Below are positions 8,623-17,926 of a stretch of 64,000 nt of DNA, in pieces. Numbering within the stretch: position 1 is the first letter of the stretch; every line of letters starts with the position of its first letter. This stretch comes from Chitinophaga sp. Ak27 (GTDB lineage Bacteria > Bacteroidota > Bacteroidia > Chitinophagales > Chitinophagaceae). Location of the stretch: contig NZ_JABAOB010000013.1 in NCBI RefSeq assembly GCF_012726295.1, positions 1 to 64,000 of the forward strand, given 5' to 3'. The notes under the pieces were generated by a model that was not told where the DNA came from, did no database searches, and saw nothing but the letters and a program-made list of their open reading frames with translations. Both the position numbers and the translations under genes were made by a program.

Positions 8623-9570
8623 CTACTTAATAGTAACATAATACCTGTTGGCACTGTCTTTTACAATAGGCGCGTTTAATGCCTTATGCAACAGCCCCAG
8701 CATTTCAGCGGCTGACTTATTCTCAAAGTCAGCCGTCAACCGTCGTCTATACAGCTGATCTGCCGACGGTGGCACGAGGATTTCAAGGCCATAATAACCA
8801 TTTACGGCATCCAGTACTTCCTCGAGTGGGACATTCCGGAACTTCAACCGGCCCGTTTTCCAGGCCAGTAAAGAAGGGCTTTTTACGGTCTTCTTCTGAA
8901 CAGGTTGATGTAACTCCCTTTTGGCCTGCATATTGGCGGTTAGCTGCAGCTTATTTCCCTTATCCGGCACCAGCGTTACTCTTCCTTTTACTACATATAC
9001 CTGGAAAACGGAAGCAGTACGATGTACATTGAATACGGCATTGGCAGTGTATAATACCGTATGTTCATCTAACCTCATCCGGATACGATGTTCCCGGTGA
9101 ATGTTAAAATACGCATCTCCGGTAATCACGCTTACCTCCGGTGTAACCTCAAATTGCGCGGCATAGGTAAGCGTGGTACCCTTATTGGTAATGACGCTAC
9201 TACTACCCTTTTCCAATTGCAAGGTATCTATGCGTCCGGTGTGATTGGTATATAACAGCATTTCCGCTGGCTGTTTTTCCCACAATAACCAGGCACCCGC
9301 TATAATCAGCAGCGCTATGGTAGCAGCCGCCAGCCATTTCCAGGAAAAAGACCGATGGTGATTTACCGGCATCACCGGTGCAGGTGGCATGGGCCTTACA
9401 AACCTACCTTCTTCCAACCAGGCCAAAAGACGGTTTTCTACATAAACAGCCTGCTCAGGATCAGCAGCCACAAAGGCTGCCACCTGTTCCCGTAAAAGCG
9501 GATCTTGCGGAGATGCGATAAAACTTGATACCAGTTCGCTGATATCCTCATCAGGTTGATACATATTCAC
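8623..9570 (-). CDS. FecR-family anti-sigma factor
   Basis: The 315-residue product has the Bacteroidota FecR layout: a cytoplasmic N-terminus (1-78) that would hold the sigma factor, one membrane helix (about 79-97, WLAAATIALLIIAGAWLLW), a periplasmic FecR domain (about 110-205) and a C-terminal DUF4974/STN-like domain (LKFRNVPLEEVLDAVNGYYGLEI, then LTADFENKSAAEMLGLLHKAL). Normally such proteins sit beside an ECF sigma factor and a SusC-type receptor with an STN domain. Here the only candidate partner is the divergent sigma-like/TPR protein at 9735, and no TonB-dependent receptor is adjacent. Confidence 0.9.
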   Translation of the reverse strand: MNMYQPDEDISELVSSFIASPQDPLLREQVAAFVAADPEQAVYVENRLLAWLEEGRFVRPMPPAPVMPVNHHRSFSWKWLAAATIALLIIAGAWLLWEKQPAEMLLYTNHTGRIDTLQLEKGSSSVITNKGTTLTYAAQFEVTPEVSVITGDAYFNIHREHRIRMRLDEHTVLYTANAVFNVHRTASVFQVYVVKGRVTLVPDKGNKLQLTANMQAKRELHQPVQKKTVKSPSLLAWKTGRLKFRNVPLEEVLDAVNGYYGLEILVPPSADQLYRRRLTADFENKSAAEMLGLLHKALNAPIVKDSANRYYVTIK

Positions 9571-9734
9571 TGGGTACTGTCAACTATAGCTGCTATGTTT
9601 GGCAAGATACTTAACTTCCTTGCAAGTTTCACCGCACAGGCATTGCATTTGCTGCTATTATCCAATAAATAATTAGGCTACTTCGACAAGGTTTAATATT
9701 TTTAGTAAAGAGGAACCCGGCAAAAACGATATGT

Positions 9735-11030
9735 ATGTCACCTGAACTAATATCTAACGACCAGGAATATATTGAGGGATTGCTTCGACATCAACCTGCT
9801 GTAATCGAGAACATCTATCAGCGATTTGCCACGAAAGAAAAGCGGTTTATCCTGCAGAAAAGCGGCCATGTCAAAGATGCCGCCCACATCTTCGAAGAAG
9901 CATTGATGGATATTTACTTCTTCGCCCGACGCCACCCCCTTAAAGTGGCAGACTTCGAACCCTTTCTTCAACTGCTGTGTAAGCGCATCTGGGAACAGGA
10001 ACTGGAAAGACGTGGACAACGTATTCCGGGGCTGGAAGCAGAAGAATTGTCAACCATGAGCCGGGACGATATCCAGGATGTGGAAGATGTATTAAAGGAA
10101 GGTGAAAAAAGAAGATTGGCCTACCACTACTACCTCGCATTGCCAGACGAATGTAAAGAATTGCTGCGTTGGTCGCTTACCGATGGCTGCCTGCAGGCGG
10201 ATATTTCTGCAGAGACCAACATCCCCCTGGCGGAGTTACCAGTAAGGCGAGTTTCGTGCTTTCGCAGCCTGTTCCGGGATATCGATAATAAATTAAAAGC
10301 GCATAGCCTGTCGGATCAAAACCTGGAAGAAACTGACCGTTTCCTCAGCGGGCAAATGAATGAGTCAGAACGTAAAGCATTTACAACCAGGCTCCAAAAC
10401 GATGTGGCCTTCTCTCAACAGGTAAAACGATTCGATATTATCCGGCAGCTGCTCGCCCAGAAGATATGCCCGGATACCGACCGCGATGAAATACAACACT
10501 TGCTCTTTACCCATCGCAATGCCTGGTATACACTGAAAGATAATTCCGCAATACCTATCCGTAATTATGTAATCCTGACAGCGCTGATAGCAGCAGGTAT
10601 GGCCATCTTATTGTATATAAGCCCCTGGCGAAAGAATATTTACCGGCAATTTGCTTCCACAGAAATGCAGATCCCGGATATTGACAGCCTGCGTTTGCCG
10701 GAAGAAGCCATCCGACAGTTCAACCGCGGCCATTTCAATGAAGCTGTTATCTTGCTGAACAACGCGTTGACAACCAATCCGGGCAACCTGTATGCACGAT
10801 TTTACCGGGGTGTAGCGCGCATCGATCAAAACCAGCTGAATGACGCACGGGAAGACCTGCTCGCTGTTTTTAACAACAGTCGCGATCTCCGCAATGATGC
10901 AGCATTCTATATGGCCTTAAGTTATTTAAAAGAGGGCCGCAAGCAGCAATGCCGGGAATGGTTATCAAAAATACCTCCCGAAGCCCCCAATTACCCTAAA
11001 GTGCAGAAACTGATAGAAGAATTAAAATAA
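9735..11030 (+). CDS. Membrane-anchored sigma-like / TPR fusion protein
   Basis: The 431-residue protein combines four parts. Residues about 10-95 resemble ECF sigma region 2 (AAHIFEEALMDIYFFARR, FLQLLCKRIWEQELERRG). Residues 127-190 resemble region 4 (LALPDECKELLRWSL, then a helix-turn-helix-like stretch). Residues 198-235 (TDRFLSGQMNESERKAFTTR) match the segment found in front of the membrane helix of many anti-sigma factors. One transmembrane helix (277-295) is followed by a TPR-like C-terminus (325-431) that would face the periplasm. It is transcribed divergently from a FecR gene. The domains are inferred by eye. It may be a sigma-like regulator tethered to the membrane, or a paralogue that no longer binds RNA polymerase. 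Its stop codon directly touches that of the next gene on the other strand. Confidence 0.65.
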   Translation: MSPELISNDQEYIEGLLRHQPAVIENIYQRFATKEKRFILQKSGHVKDAAHIFEEALMDIYFFARRHPLKVADFEPFLQLLCKRIWEQELERRGQRIPGLEAEELSTMSRDDIQDVEDVLKEGEKRRLAYHYYLALPDECKELLRWSLTDGCLQADISAETNIPLAELPVRRVSCFRSLFRDIDNKLKAHSLSDQNLEETDRFLSGQMNESERKAFTTRLQNDVAFSQQVKRFDIIRQLLAQKICPDTDRDEIQHLLFTHRNAWYTLKDNSAIPIRNYVILTALIAAGMAILLYISPWRKNIYRQFASTEMQIPDIDSLRLPEEAIRQFNRGHFNEAVILLNNALTTNPGNLYARFYRGVARIDQNQLNDAREDLLAVFNNSRDLRNDAAFYMALSYLKEGRKQQCREWLSKIPPEAPNYPKVQKLIEELK

Positions 11031-11267
11031 TTAACTCAGGTATTGTCCTTTACTACAGTGGATAATGTTTTCTACTTCTCCCTTAATCAACTCGTAAACA
11101 GGCGCTTTGTCTGTTTTAATCTGTACCAGCTGTTGTAATACCAGGAAATAAATTTCGCCACGTTTACAACCGTCTATCTGGGCTTTTAAAATGTTATGTT
11201 TTACCTCTTCACAACCGGTGGCATCCAGTTTCTGGTAAATTACATACAAGTCATCCATCCAACTCAT
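11031..11267 (-). CDS. Small conserved-looking protein of unknown function
   Basis: A 78-residue, probably all-helical cytosolic protein (MSWMDDLYVIYQKLDATG...). There is no signal peptide, membrane helix or recognisable motif; two cysteines occur (positions about 19 and 31, with a third near the end, HCSKGQYLS). Its stop codon is immediately adjacent to the stop of the convergent sigma-like gene. It could be a small regulatory or adaptor protein. The gene call rests on length, start context and the snug fit between neighbours. Confidence 0.55.
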   Translation of the reverse strand: MSWMDDLYVIYQKLDATGCEEVKHNILKAQIDGCKRGEIYFLVLQQLVQIKTDKAPVYELIKGEVENIIHCSKGQYLS

Positions 11268-11368
11268 ATCTCTAAAGTTTAAGCATAGTGTATAGTTATC
11301 CTAAAGTTAATCATTTATATTAACAAAATAAATCATTTAAATCTTAAATAATTGTAAATTTTAACCAC

Positions 11369-12526
11369 TCAGAACCATATCACTGGATTACGGACTGGGA
11401 GGTTCCGGATCACCTCTTCCGTTGCGGGATCCTGGTCGAGGGAAAGCCATAAACGATAGTACTCCGCCTGGTGTAATGCCGCCGCACCAAATACGAGGAA
11501 AGGCTGTGCTACCGGCCAGTTGTGCCAGTACATTACATCTTGTGCATAAGGCCAGGTCTGTTTATTTTTTACATAGGGAAACAGGAATGCGATGCCTTTT
11601 ACTATGTTGCAGCCCTTGTCAGTAGTGTATTGCCACAAGTTGTTACCAGTAGTACTCAGCAGTTGACAGATAGTAGACATAGCATCCAGGTTAAACAACG
11701 AGTAGCCGTAAGGTTTAGTACGTTTCAGTTCCCTCGGAAAGCTGCCATTCTCCGCCATCTGCATGGGTAATAATACCGTTTTATATCGCTCGCTGCAAAA
11801 GGTGAGTAATGGCTGGTCGCCCGTAAACCGGGCAAAAGCGGCCACCTGCATTACCCAGCAGGTACCATGATTGTTAGCCGCATTCATTTCGTCTTTACCA
11901 TACGGATGCGTAGTAAGCCATTGCAGGTATTCCCGGAACCAGTTTTTAAAAGCTTGCAGATCCCGGTCAGGTATAGCTCCGGCCGCTTCCATAATACGCA
12001 GGGCCTGCACTACTTCCATCAACTGAATGGTATCAATAATACCAATTCCACGCCCGGTAGCACGGCCTTTAATGGCCTGTGCGTATAAGAGCGAAGGATT
12101 CATATGGGTAATCGGGTCTTCCAGCCATGCCCGTGCATGCAATAAGGCATGCTGCAGGTAGATATTGTCGCGGGTAGCGACGTAACCCGCCGCCAGCGCT
12201 CCCATTATACGGCTAAACCGGATCATTACCTGTCGGTGCGCCACGAAATTATCGGGATTGGTTTGCCCGTCGCGCTGAATATAAGGACTATCCGGATGTG
12301 CCGGATCGGGCCACCAGTAATCCCCTTCCGAATAAAAGTCATGCAATCCGCCAGCGCTGCGTTCACAACGAAAGGAGGTAATAGTTTGAGGCGCCTGTTG
12401 CAGCGCCCATTGCGCCCGGCGTATGATAGCAGGGCGGGTATCTTTCAATAGTTGTTGTACATTGGGCACCTGGCCCTGTACCACTATTGAAACATATAAC
12501 AGCAACGACCATACGAAATAACGCAT
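11369..12526 (-). CDS. Secreted alginate lyase-family (PF05426-like) protein
   Basis: The 385-residue product carries a signal peptide (about 1-18) and the alpha/alpha-barrel features of the alginate_lyase Pfam family: the DYWWPDP motif near residue 70, NNHGTCWVMQVAAFARF near 217, and YGYSLFNLDAM near 280. Family members with NNHGT and YGYSLF are often found in fucosidase or hemicellulose loci and may act on uronic-acid-containing chains other than alginate. The start lies 11 bp behind the stop of the GH95 gene, so the two are very probably one operon. Substrate not determined. Confidence 0.85.
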   Translation of the reverse strand: MRYFVWSLLLYVSIVVQGQVPNVQQLLKDTRPAIIRRAQWALQQAPQTITSFRCERSAGGLHDFYSEGDYWWPDPAHPDSPYIQRDGQTNPDNFVAHRQVMIRFSRIMGALAAGYVATRDNIYLQHALLHARAWLEDPITHMNPSLLYAQAIKGRATGRGIGIIDTIQLMEVVQALRIMEAAGAIPDRDLQAFKNWFREYLQWLTTHPYGKDEMNAANNHGTCWVMQVAAFARFTGDQPLLTFCSERYKTVLLPMQMAENGSFPRELKRTKPYGYSLFNLDAMSTICQLLSTTGNNLWQYTTDKGCNIVKGIAFLFPYVKNKQTWPYAQDVMYWHNWPVAQPFLVFGAAALHQAEYYRLWLSLDQDPATEEVIRNLPVRNPVIWF

Positions 12527-12537
12527 CTCACTACTTT

Positions 12538-15081
12538 TTAATATGCTTTTTGCGCGGTGTATAAAACCTGGTAAATTTTACCAGGCGCAGTTGGAACATC
12601 ATACTCAAATACTTTTTCCAACTGCAACCCTGGCAATTTCGTTGCATCTTTTACGACTGTTTTTCCGGGCGTTTGCAGCTGGTAAAATGGATTAGCATTC
12701 TGACCAGTTGCGGGACGGATAGCTTCTCCATTAATGGTAATGGGAACGCGTGTACGAATACGGCAATTACCTCCCAACAGCGATTTAATGATAGCATGCG
12801 CGAGCTGTCCCTTGTGCCATTCCATATCCACTTCAAATCCGCCTCTTGCCTTTAATCCTTTCACACTGCCCGACGGCCATGCATCTGGGAGCGCGGGCAG
12901 CAGGTATACTACGCCATCATGGCTTTGCAGCAACATTTCTGTAATGCCGGAAGTTACCCCGAAGTTACCGTCAATCTGGAAAGGCGGATGGGCGTCAAAT
13001 AAATTAGGATAAGAGCCTCCGCTGTTGTCGGCCACACTTACGGTTTGCCCGCCGGCAAGAAATAATTGTTTATTCAGCATGGTGTAAGCGTGGTTACCAT
13101 CTTCGAGGCGCGCCCACCAGTTTATCTTCCACGACTTAGACCATCCGGTGCCGCCATCGCCGCGCAACAGCAAACTACGTTTGGCAGCTGCCGATAATAT
13201 CGTGTCCCTTCTGGGTGTAATAAAGTTGCCGGGAAACAGGCCATAGAGGTGAGATACGTGCCGATGGCTGTCTTCCGGATCATCCCAGTCTTTGTACCAT
13301 TCCTGCAATTGACCATATTGTCCCGTATGAAACGGATATATATCTGGCATGGTACGGCGGATACGGGCTACCAAAGCAGTATCGCGCTGTAACACGGTGG
13401 CAGCCTGCATCACATTATTAAACAAATCGTGGATGATGGAAAGATCCATGGTAGAGGCGATGCTCACCGTACCGGTGCGTTTACCGTTGATCCGGAAATT
13501 ATTCTCCGGTGACGTAGAGGGATTCGTGACCCATTGTCCTGCATCATTTTTCACGAGCCAGTCGAGCATGAATACCGCAGCATCTTTAAGATCAGGATAC
13601 GCTTGCAGCAGCATTTTTTTATCGCCGGTAAACAGGTAATGTTCCCATAGGTGGCGGCTAAGCCAGGCCCCTCCCATGGGCCAGATGGCCCACGTGGGAT
13701 TGCCGTTTGGGTCGGCGAAATCGGAGCCTCCGGCCGGATTGGTCATTCCCCATATATCTGAATTATGATGTGCTACCCATCCCTTAGCGCCATAATTAAT
13801 AGAAGCGGTTACGTGTCCGTTTTGAGCCAGGCGGTGAATAAATTCAAACAGTGGGGCGCCACAATCGGATAAATTGGCTGTTTCAGATGGCCAATAGTTC
13901 ATTTCCGTATTGATGTTAGTGGTGTAATTGGAGCCCCAGGGTGGTTGCATTTCCTTGTTCCAAAGCCCTTGCAGGTTCATGGCAGGGCCATTTTTACGGG
14001 AACCTGCAATCATTAAATAGCGGCCATATTGGTACAACAGGGTAGTTAATTGGGGATCGCTGTTACCACCGCGTGCTGTATATGCTTTCAGGCGTTCATC
14101 TGTAGGATACGCTGCCATACTGTCGATACCCAGGTGTAGCGATACCCGGTTAAATAATTCTGTATAGTCTTTAACGTGATTATTTTTCAGTTGTGTATAT
14201 CCGGCTGTTTTTTGCAAGGGTGCTGCGGCGGCCTGGTGCGGGTCTTTCCCATTAGGTTCACCATCTTTAAAGCTGGTGCCCACCGATAATAGGAGCACGG
14301 CTTCTGTGGCGCCGGATACCTGTATCCCATTGGTATCAGTTGTTATTTTTCCGCCGGTATTGCGGGCTTCCAGGTGTACTTCATAGTTAATGCCTTTATC
14401 GCCATACACAATTTGTTTGGTTTCATGGGCCCTGGCGGCTACATACTCCGGGCAGCGGCCTTTCATTACGAGGTAATGATTATTCACTACGCTGTTGGTA
14501 TGCGGCATGCCATTGCTGAAGCCGGCGCGAAAGCTAAGCTGGCCGGCTTTTGAGGAGATATAGCGTATTACCAACAATTGCTGGGGATAGCTGCAAAAAA
14601 CCTCTCTCGTAAAGGCGACCCCGTTTACCTGGTAGCTAACGCGGGCGATGCCATCGTTAAGGTCCAGCTCCCGGTGGTACTGTGTGGCCTCTCCAGGGAT
14701 ATCGTTGTCAATCAACAGGCTGCCGAGGGTAAGGTACCGGGCACTGTAAGTGCCCATCATCTGGCGTGCCAGCTTGGTAGCGGCGGGATAATCTTCCTGG
14801 AACAGCAGTTGCCGCATCTGCGGCAGTAGTTCTTTTGCCTGGGGGTTGTTCCCGTTGCGGGGTACACCCGACCAGAGGAACCCTTCGTTGAGTTGTAATT
14901 GTTCCTGTTGTACGCCGCCGAATACCATAGCGCCGATGCGCCCATTGCCTACCGGCAGGGCTTCCACCCATTGCTGCGCTGGTTGCCGGTACCAGAGTTT
15001 CAGCAGGGAGTCTTCCCGCAAATCTGCAAAAGCACTTCCGGTGAGCAACAACAGGGTAGATGCCAATAAATACTTTATCAT
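12538..15081 (-). CDS. GH95 alpha-L-fucosidase, exported
   Basis: An 847-residue inverting glycosidase that removes terminal, typically alpha-1,2-linked, L-fucose (some family members are galactosidases). It has a signal peptide, the N-terminal beta domain (LWYRQPAQQWVEALPVGNGR), and the catalytic (alpha/alpha)6 barrel with TNINTEMNYWPSETANLSDC, the acid-containing NPSTSPENNF and the catalytic-Asp motif QIDGNFGVTSGITEML. HRHVSHLYGLFPG is also a family signature. It heads an operon with the lyase-family gene, and an AraC regulator is divergent, with a LacI-like palindrome (15215-15230) in between. The two GH29 enzymes at 19.5-24.9 kb would complement its linkage range. Confidence 0.95.
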   Translation of the reverse strand: MIKYLLASTLLLLTGSAFADLREDSLLKLWYRQPAQQWVEALPVGNGRIGAMVFGGVQQEQLQLNEGFLWSGVPRNGNNPQAKELLPQMRQLLFQEDYPAATKLARQMMGTYSARYLTLGSLLIDNDIPGEATQYHRELDLNDGIARVSYQVNGVAFTREVFCSYPQQLLVIRYISSKAGQLSFRAGFSNGMPHTNSVVNNHYLVMKGRCPEYVAARAHETKQIVYGDKGINYEVHLEARNTGGKITTDTNGIQVSGATEAVLLLSVGTSFKDGEPNGKDPHQAAAAPLQKTAGYTQLKNNHVKDYTELFNRVSLHLGIDSMAAYPTDERLKAYTARGGNSDPQLTTLLYQYGRYLMIAGSRKNGPAMNLQGLWNKEMQPPWGSNYTTNINTEMNYWPSETANLSDCGAPLFEFIHRLAQNGHVTASINYGAKGWVAHHNSDIWGMTNPAGGSDFADPNGNPTWAIWPMGGAWLSRHLWEHYLFTGDKKMLLQAYPDLKDAAVFMLDWLVKNDAGQWVTNPSTSPENNFRINGKRTGTVSIASTMDLSIIHDLFNNVMQAATVLQRDTALVARIRRTMPDIYPFHTGQYGQLQEWYKDWDDPEDSHRHVSHLYGLFPGNFITPRRDTILSAAAKRSLLLRGDGGTGWSKSWKINWWARLEDGNHAYTMLNKQLFLAGGQTVSVADNSGGSYPNLFDAHPPFQIDGNFGVTSGITEMLLQSHDGVVYLLPALPDAWPSGSVKGLKARGGFEVDMEWHKGQLAHAIIKSLLGGNCRIRTRVPITINGEAIRPATGQNANPFYQLQTPGKTVVKDATKLPGLQLEKVFEYDVPTAPGKIYQVLYTAQKAY

Positions 15082-15214
15082 TAACTGCTTATTTTCTTAA
15101 TTATGTGAAATGCCGGTTCAACCAACGTTCGCTAAATGTGTACGTTTTTCATCCGTGGTTTACTTTATCTTCTACAGGTATATAGTTGCTTGGTGGTGAT
15201 TATTCTCCGAAAAT

Positions 15215-15230
15215 ATGCAATCGATTGTAT
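15215..15230. promoter_or_regulatory. LacI-type operator-like palindrome
   Basis: ATGCAATCGATTGTAT is a 16-bp palindrome around a central CG with a single mismatched pair, the typical form of LacI-family operators. It lies between the divergent GH95 and araC-type genes and shares 14 of 16 bases with the site at 54914-54929. No LacI-family regulator is encoded in the window. Confidence 0.55.
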
Positions 15231-15320
15231 TAAAACAGATGCAATTTTATCTATTTCAGGTATCTTTTTCAAGCGAGGCACAATAATTAGCTCGCTTATT
15301 CGTCTGCCTATTATATCGCT

Positions 15321-16202
15321 ATGAGAAAAAACAAACAACCCGTCATTGCATCTTACCGGCTTGAGGATTTACTGATCGACCCTGGTTTGTTGATTGACGT
15401 TCATTATAAAGCTTCCGGAGAAATAAGTCATGCACCGCATGCCGACTTAAACAAGGCCCATCGGCACGAGTTTTACACACTCATTGTTGCCCGTAGGCAA
15501 CGTAGTCAGCATATGGTGGATTTCCAGCAGGTAGTACTGCCTCCGGAAAGTATGTTTCTTTTATCGCCCTGGCAGGTGCACATGCCGGGGGATATCGAAA
15601 CAACAGAAGATCTTTTCCTGATTTCTTTTATGCCTGACTTTATACCGGCAGATATATCGATATCACCGTTTTTGATGAAGGAAGCCATCACTCCACCCAC
15701 ATCAGCATTTAATGAAATATGGCATCTATGCGAGGTGTTGCACCAGGAAGTCAGCAACCGTTGTTCGCAACAGGAACAGCTCCTGCAACATTACCTGGCG
15801 GTATTGCTGATAAAATTTATGCGCTGCTTACCCGATCAAAGCACCAGCAGCATGCCGCCGCCTGCATTGCTCACCCGTTACCGGGAATTGATGGAGGTGC
15901 ATTTGCGTCGCTGGATCAGCCCCGCCGACTATGCAGATGCCTTGCATGTGAGCGCTGGTTACCTGAATGAAGTAGTGAAGCAGGAAACTGGTCAAACCGC
16001 ATCCGCACTGCTGGCTGCCCGGCGTGTTTTGGAAGCCAAACGCATGCTGTTGCATTCCGCATTGGGTATTAAGGAAATTGCCTGGCATTTGCGATTCAAT
16101 GAGGTCACTTATTTCAACCGTTTTTTTAAAAAACATACCCATCAAACACCTATGGCTTTTCGCATTGCGAGCCGTGAAAAGTATAATTATAACCCTGAAT
16201 AG
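15321..16202 (+). CDS. AraC-family transcriptional regulator
   Basis: A 293-residue regulator with an N-terminal cupin-like effector domain (about 1-170) and two C-terminal helix-turn-helix motifs: YADALHVSAGYLNEVVKQETGQTASALLA (about 215-243) and IKEIAWHLRFNEVTYFNRFFKKHTHQTPMAFR (about 258-289). The latter is the canonical AraC signature. It is divergent from GH95 and precedes the SIP-family gene by 105 bp. In Chitinophaga-like genomes this regulator type often sits with a siderophore-interacting-type flavin reductase, so the target may be the downstream gene and not the fucosidase operon. Confidence 0.9.
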   Translation: MRKNKQPVIASYRLEDLLIDPGLLIDVHYKASGEISHAPHADLNKAHRHEFYTLIVARRQRSQHMVDFQQVVLPPESMFLLSPWQVHMPGDIETTEDLFLISFMPDFIPADISISPFLMKEAITPPTSAFNEIWHLCEVLHQEVSNRCSQQEQLLQHYLAVLLIKFMRCLPDQSTSSMPPPALLTRYRELMEVHLRRWISPADYADALHVSAGYLNEVVKQETGQTASALLAARRVLEAKRMLLHSALGIKEIAWHLRFNEVTYFNRFFKKHTHQTPMAFRIASREKYNYNPE

Positions 16203-16229
16203 TATAATAATAGGCACCTCCAGGTCCGG

Positions 16230-16237
16230 TAGCTTTG
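16230..16237 (+). promoter_or_regulatory. Possible -7 box of the SIP-family gene
   Basis: TAGCTTTG matches TAnnTTTG. No TTTG stands at the proper distance upstream, so the promoter may need an activator such as the AraC protein encoded just before it. Confidence 0.35.
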
Positions 16238-16307
16238 CTGCCATTAATCCCGCCGGCCCAGCCCGTTCATTGCCGGTGAATTATTTAACATCCAAAAAGT
16301 AGCTTAC

Positions 16308-16970
16308 ATGTTTTCAATTAAAGATAGGGCGACCCATTTATTAATGTCGCGTATACGGAAAACCGCCCAGGTAACCACAGCAAAACGAATTGGTAATTTT
16401 CTTTTACAACTTGATCTGCAGTTGCCACAACCTTTACCTTGTCGCTGTACACAACATCTCAAGTGCGAAGTGGGTACCCATGCTTATCGTGATTATACAG
16501 TAGCTAACTGGAACGCCGGCACGCAAACTGCCACCTTACTGATCAACTGCGACCATGAAGGGACCGGTAGCTATTGGGCCATGGACCTGCAACCGGGAGA
16601 AGAAGTATTTTATATAGGGCCAGGTGGTGGCAGCGCACAACCAGATACCAGGCATGTGGTATGCATTGGCGATGCATGTGCAGCAGGCCATTTTCATTCC
16701 CTTTATCAACATATCAGCCCGGAACAGGACTTCCATTGCTTTCTGCAGCTGGACGAGCCGAATACCTCACAAGTGCTGCAAATGCCGGTACAGCCGTTAT
16801 CTAATAACGAACATTATTTTACGGATTTGCAGGAATGGCTGTTTCATTATCAATTTCCCGTAACAAACACTACTTACTATGTGGCTGGCAATCATCAGCT
16901 GGTCAGGTTGGTACGCGCGTCCTTACGTGAACAAGGGGCCTCTGTAAAGTCGCATGGCTTCTGGGGCTAG
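16308..16970 (+). CDS. Siderophore-interacting protein (SIP) family flavoprotein
   Basis: The 220-residue product resembles FAD-binding ferric-siderophore reductases. It has an N-terminal FAD-binding barrel with the motif AYRDYTVANW (RxYT flavin contact, near residue 63), a phosphate/NAD(P)-binding half beginning near YIGPGGG and VVCIGDACAAG, and the typical end AGNHQLVRLVRASLREQ...KSHGFWG, where homologues usually end in GYW. Such enzymes reduce ferric siderophores or act as general flavin reductases in the cytosol. A second ATG (16344) would give MSRIRKTAQ; either start is possible. Its stop is 11 bp from that of the convergent luxR-type gene. Confidence 0.8.
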   Translation: MFSIKDRATHLLMSRIRKTAQVTTAKRIGNFLLQLDLQLPQPLPCRCTQHLKCEVGTHAYRDYTVANWNAGTQTATLLINCDHEGTGSYWAMDLQPGEEVFYIGPGGGSAQPDTRHVVCIGDACAAGHFHSLYQHISPEQDFHCFLQLDEPNTSQVLQMPVQPLSNNEHYFTDLQEWLFHYQFPVTNTTYYVAGNHQLVRLVRASLREQGASVKSHGFWG

Positions 16971-16981
16971 TGCCTGGGGCC

Positions 16982-17584
16982 TTACACCAGGTGTTCTTTC
17001 ATCGCCTTTACAATGGCATTGGAACGGGAGTTGACATCCAGTTTGCGGTAAATATTCATGATATGGGAACGTACAGTCCCCACGCTGATATGACATCCAT
17101 CAGCCACCTGTTTATAGGTGTCGCCATTTACCAGGCATCGTAGAATTTCTTTTTCCCGTGGCGATAACCCATACGGGTCCAGGTGCACTTGCTTTTCCTT
17201 CCGGAAATAAGCCAGTACTTTGTTAACCGCCACTAAATTCGACTGCAAAGCCGTCTCATAGACTTGAGAAATAAACTCTGACAAGGAAACCGGTGGCACA
17301 TAATCCGGTTCAAATTCTTTTGTAACTGCTGACACCGTTGTTAATTCCTGTTCCTTCTCATTCAATGTAAGCAATAATACATTAATGTCAGGGTACGCTG
17401 CTTTTACTATGCTGGCGGCTTCTATCGCAGTCAATCCAGGTATCTCTATATCCATAAAAACCAGGTTGCAGATATCTTTTGCTAATTGTTGTAACACTTC
17501 TGATGATTCGCTGTGCAATCCAGCTACTTCCAAGACGCGCGCTTCTCCCAAACTACCAGGACTTATAGGCCGCACTTTTTTCAT
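16982..17584 (-). CDS. LuxR-type response regulator with an atypical, shortened receiver
   Basis: The 200-residue protein ends in a clear GerE/LuxR helix-turn-helix (LSPREKEILRCLVNGDTYKQVADGCHISVGTVRSHIMNIYRKL, about 138-182). The N-terminal half resembles a CheY-like receiver: NLVFMDIEIPGL keeps the phosphoacceptor Asp near residue 45. The first beta strand with the acidic pair is missing, however, and the switch lysine position reads YVPPVSL. Phosphorylation by a usual histidine kinase is therefore doubtful. No sensor kinase is adjacent. It may regulate the sulfatase/fucosidase cluster upstream on the same strand, but this is inference. Confidence 0.85.
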   Translation of the reverse strand: MKKVRPISPGSLGEARVLEVAGLHSESSEVLQQLAKDICNLVFMDIEIPGLTAIEAASIVKAAYPDINVLLLTLNEKEQELTTVSAVTKEFEPDYVPPVSLSEFISQVYETALQSNLVAVNKVLAYFRKEKQVHLDPYGLSPREKEILRCLVNGDTYKQVADGCHISVGTVRSHIMNIYRKLDVNSRSNAIVKAMKEHLV

Positions 17585-17926
17585 AATATTCCTTTTGGGT
17601 TATGTATATTCATATGAAATCTCCCATTGATAACTGCAAGTTTTCGGAAGCTGGTATGGTTGATAATTAAAAATGGAAAGATTACACGGTTTCCATACCC
17701 GTAACAAATTTGAAACAATTACATGCAGCAGTCAATCGGATAACTATATGGTTTTTCAATAAATATTAATATACAATTTGTTTTATATTACGAATAAACA
17801 AAACGTATAACGTGGTACTCCTTAGTTTTTTATTGGATTAACAGGAATGTAAAGGTTTCTCAATCAACTCTTTAAAAGTTGGCACTCTCCTCATTAAAAA
17901 CAAATTATATTTAAATACATATATTA
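17585..17926. other. Gene-free gap between luxR-type and sulfatase genes
   Basis: About 340 AT-rich bp. The part near 17653-17699 holds two mutually exclusive short hairpins (GGTATGG with CCATACC, or ATGGAAA with TTTCCAT), which could belong to the luxR-type leader on the minus strand. No clear promoter or terminator was recognised. Confidence 0.4.

Noticed and set aside
17653..17699. Mutually exclusive hairpins upstream of the luxR-type gene as a riboswitch or attenuator
   Set aside because: Stems of only 7 bp in AT-rich DNA, no terminator T-run and no link to a known aptamer; chance is likely.
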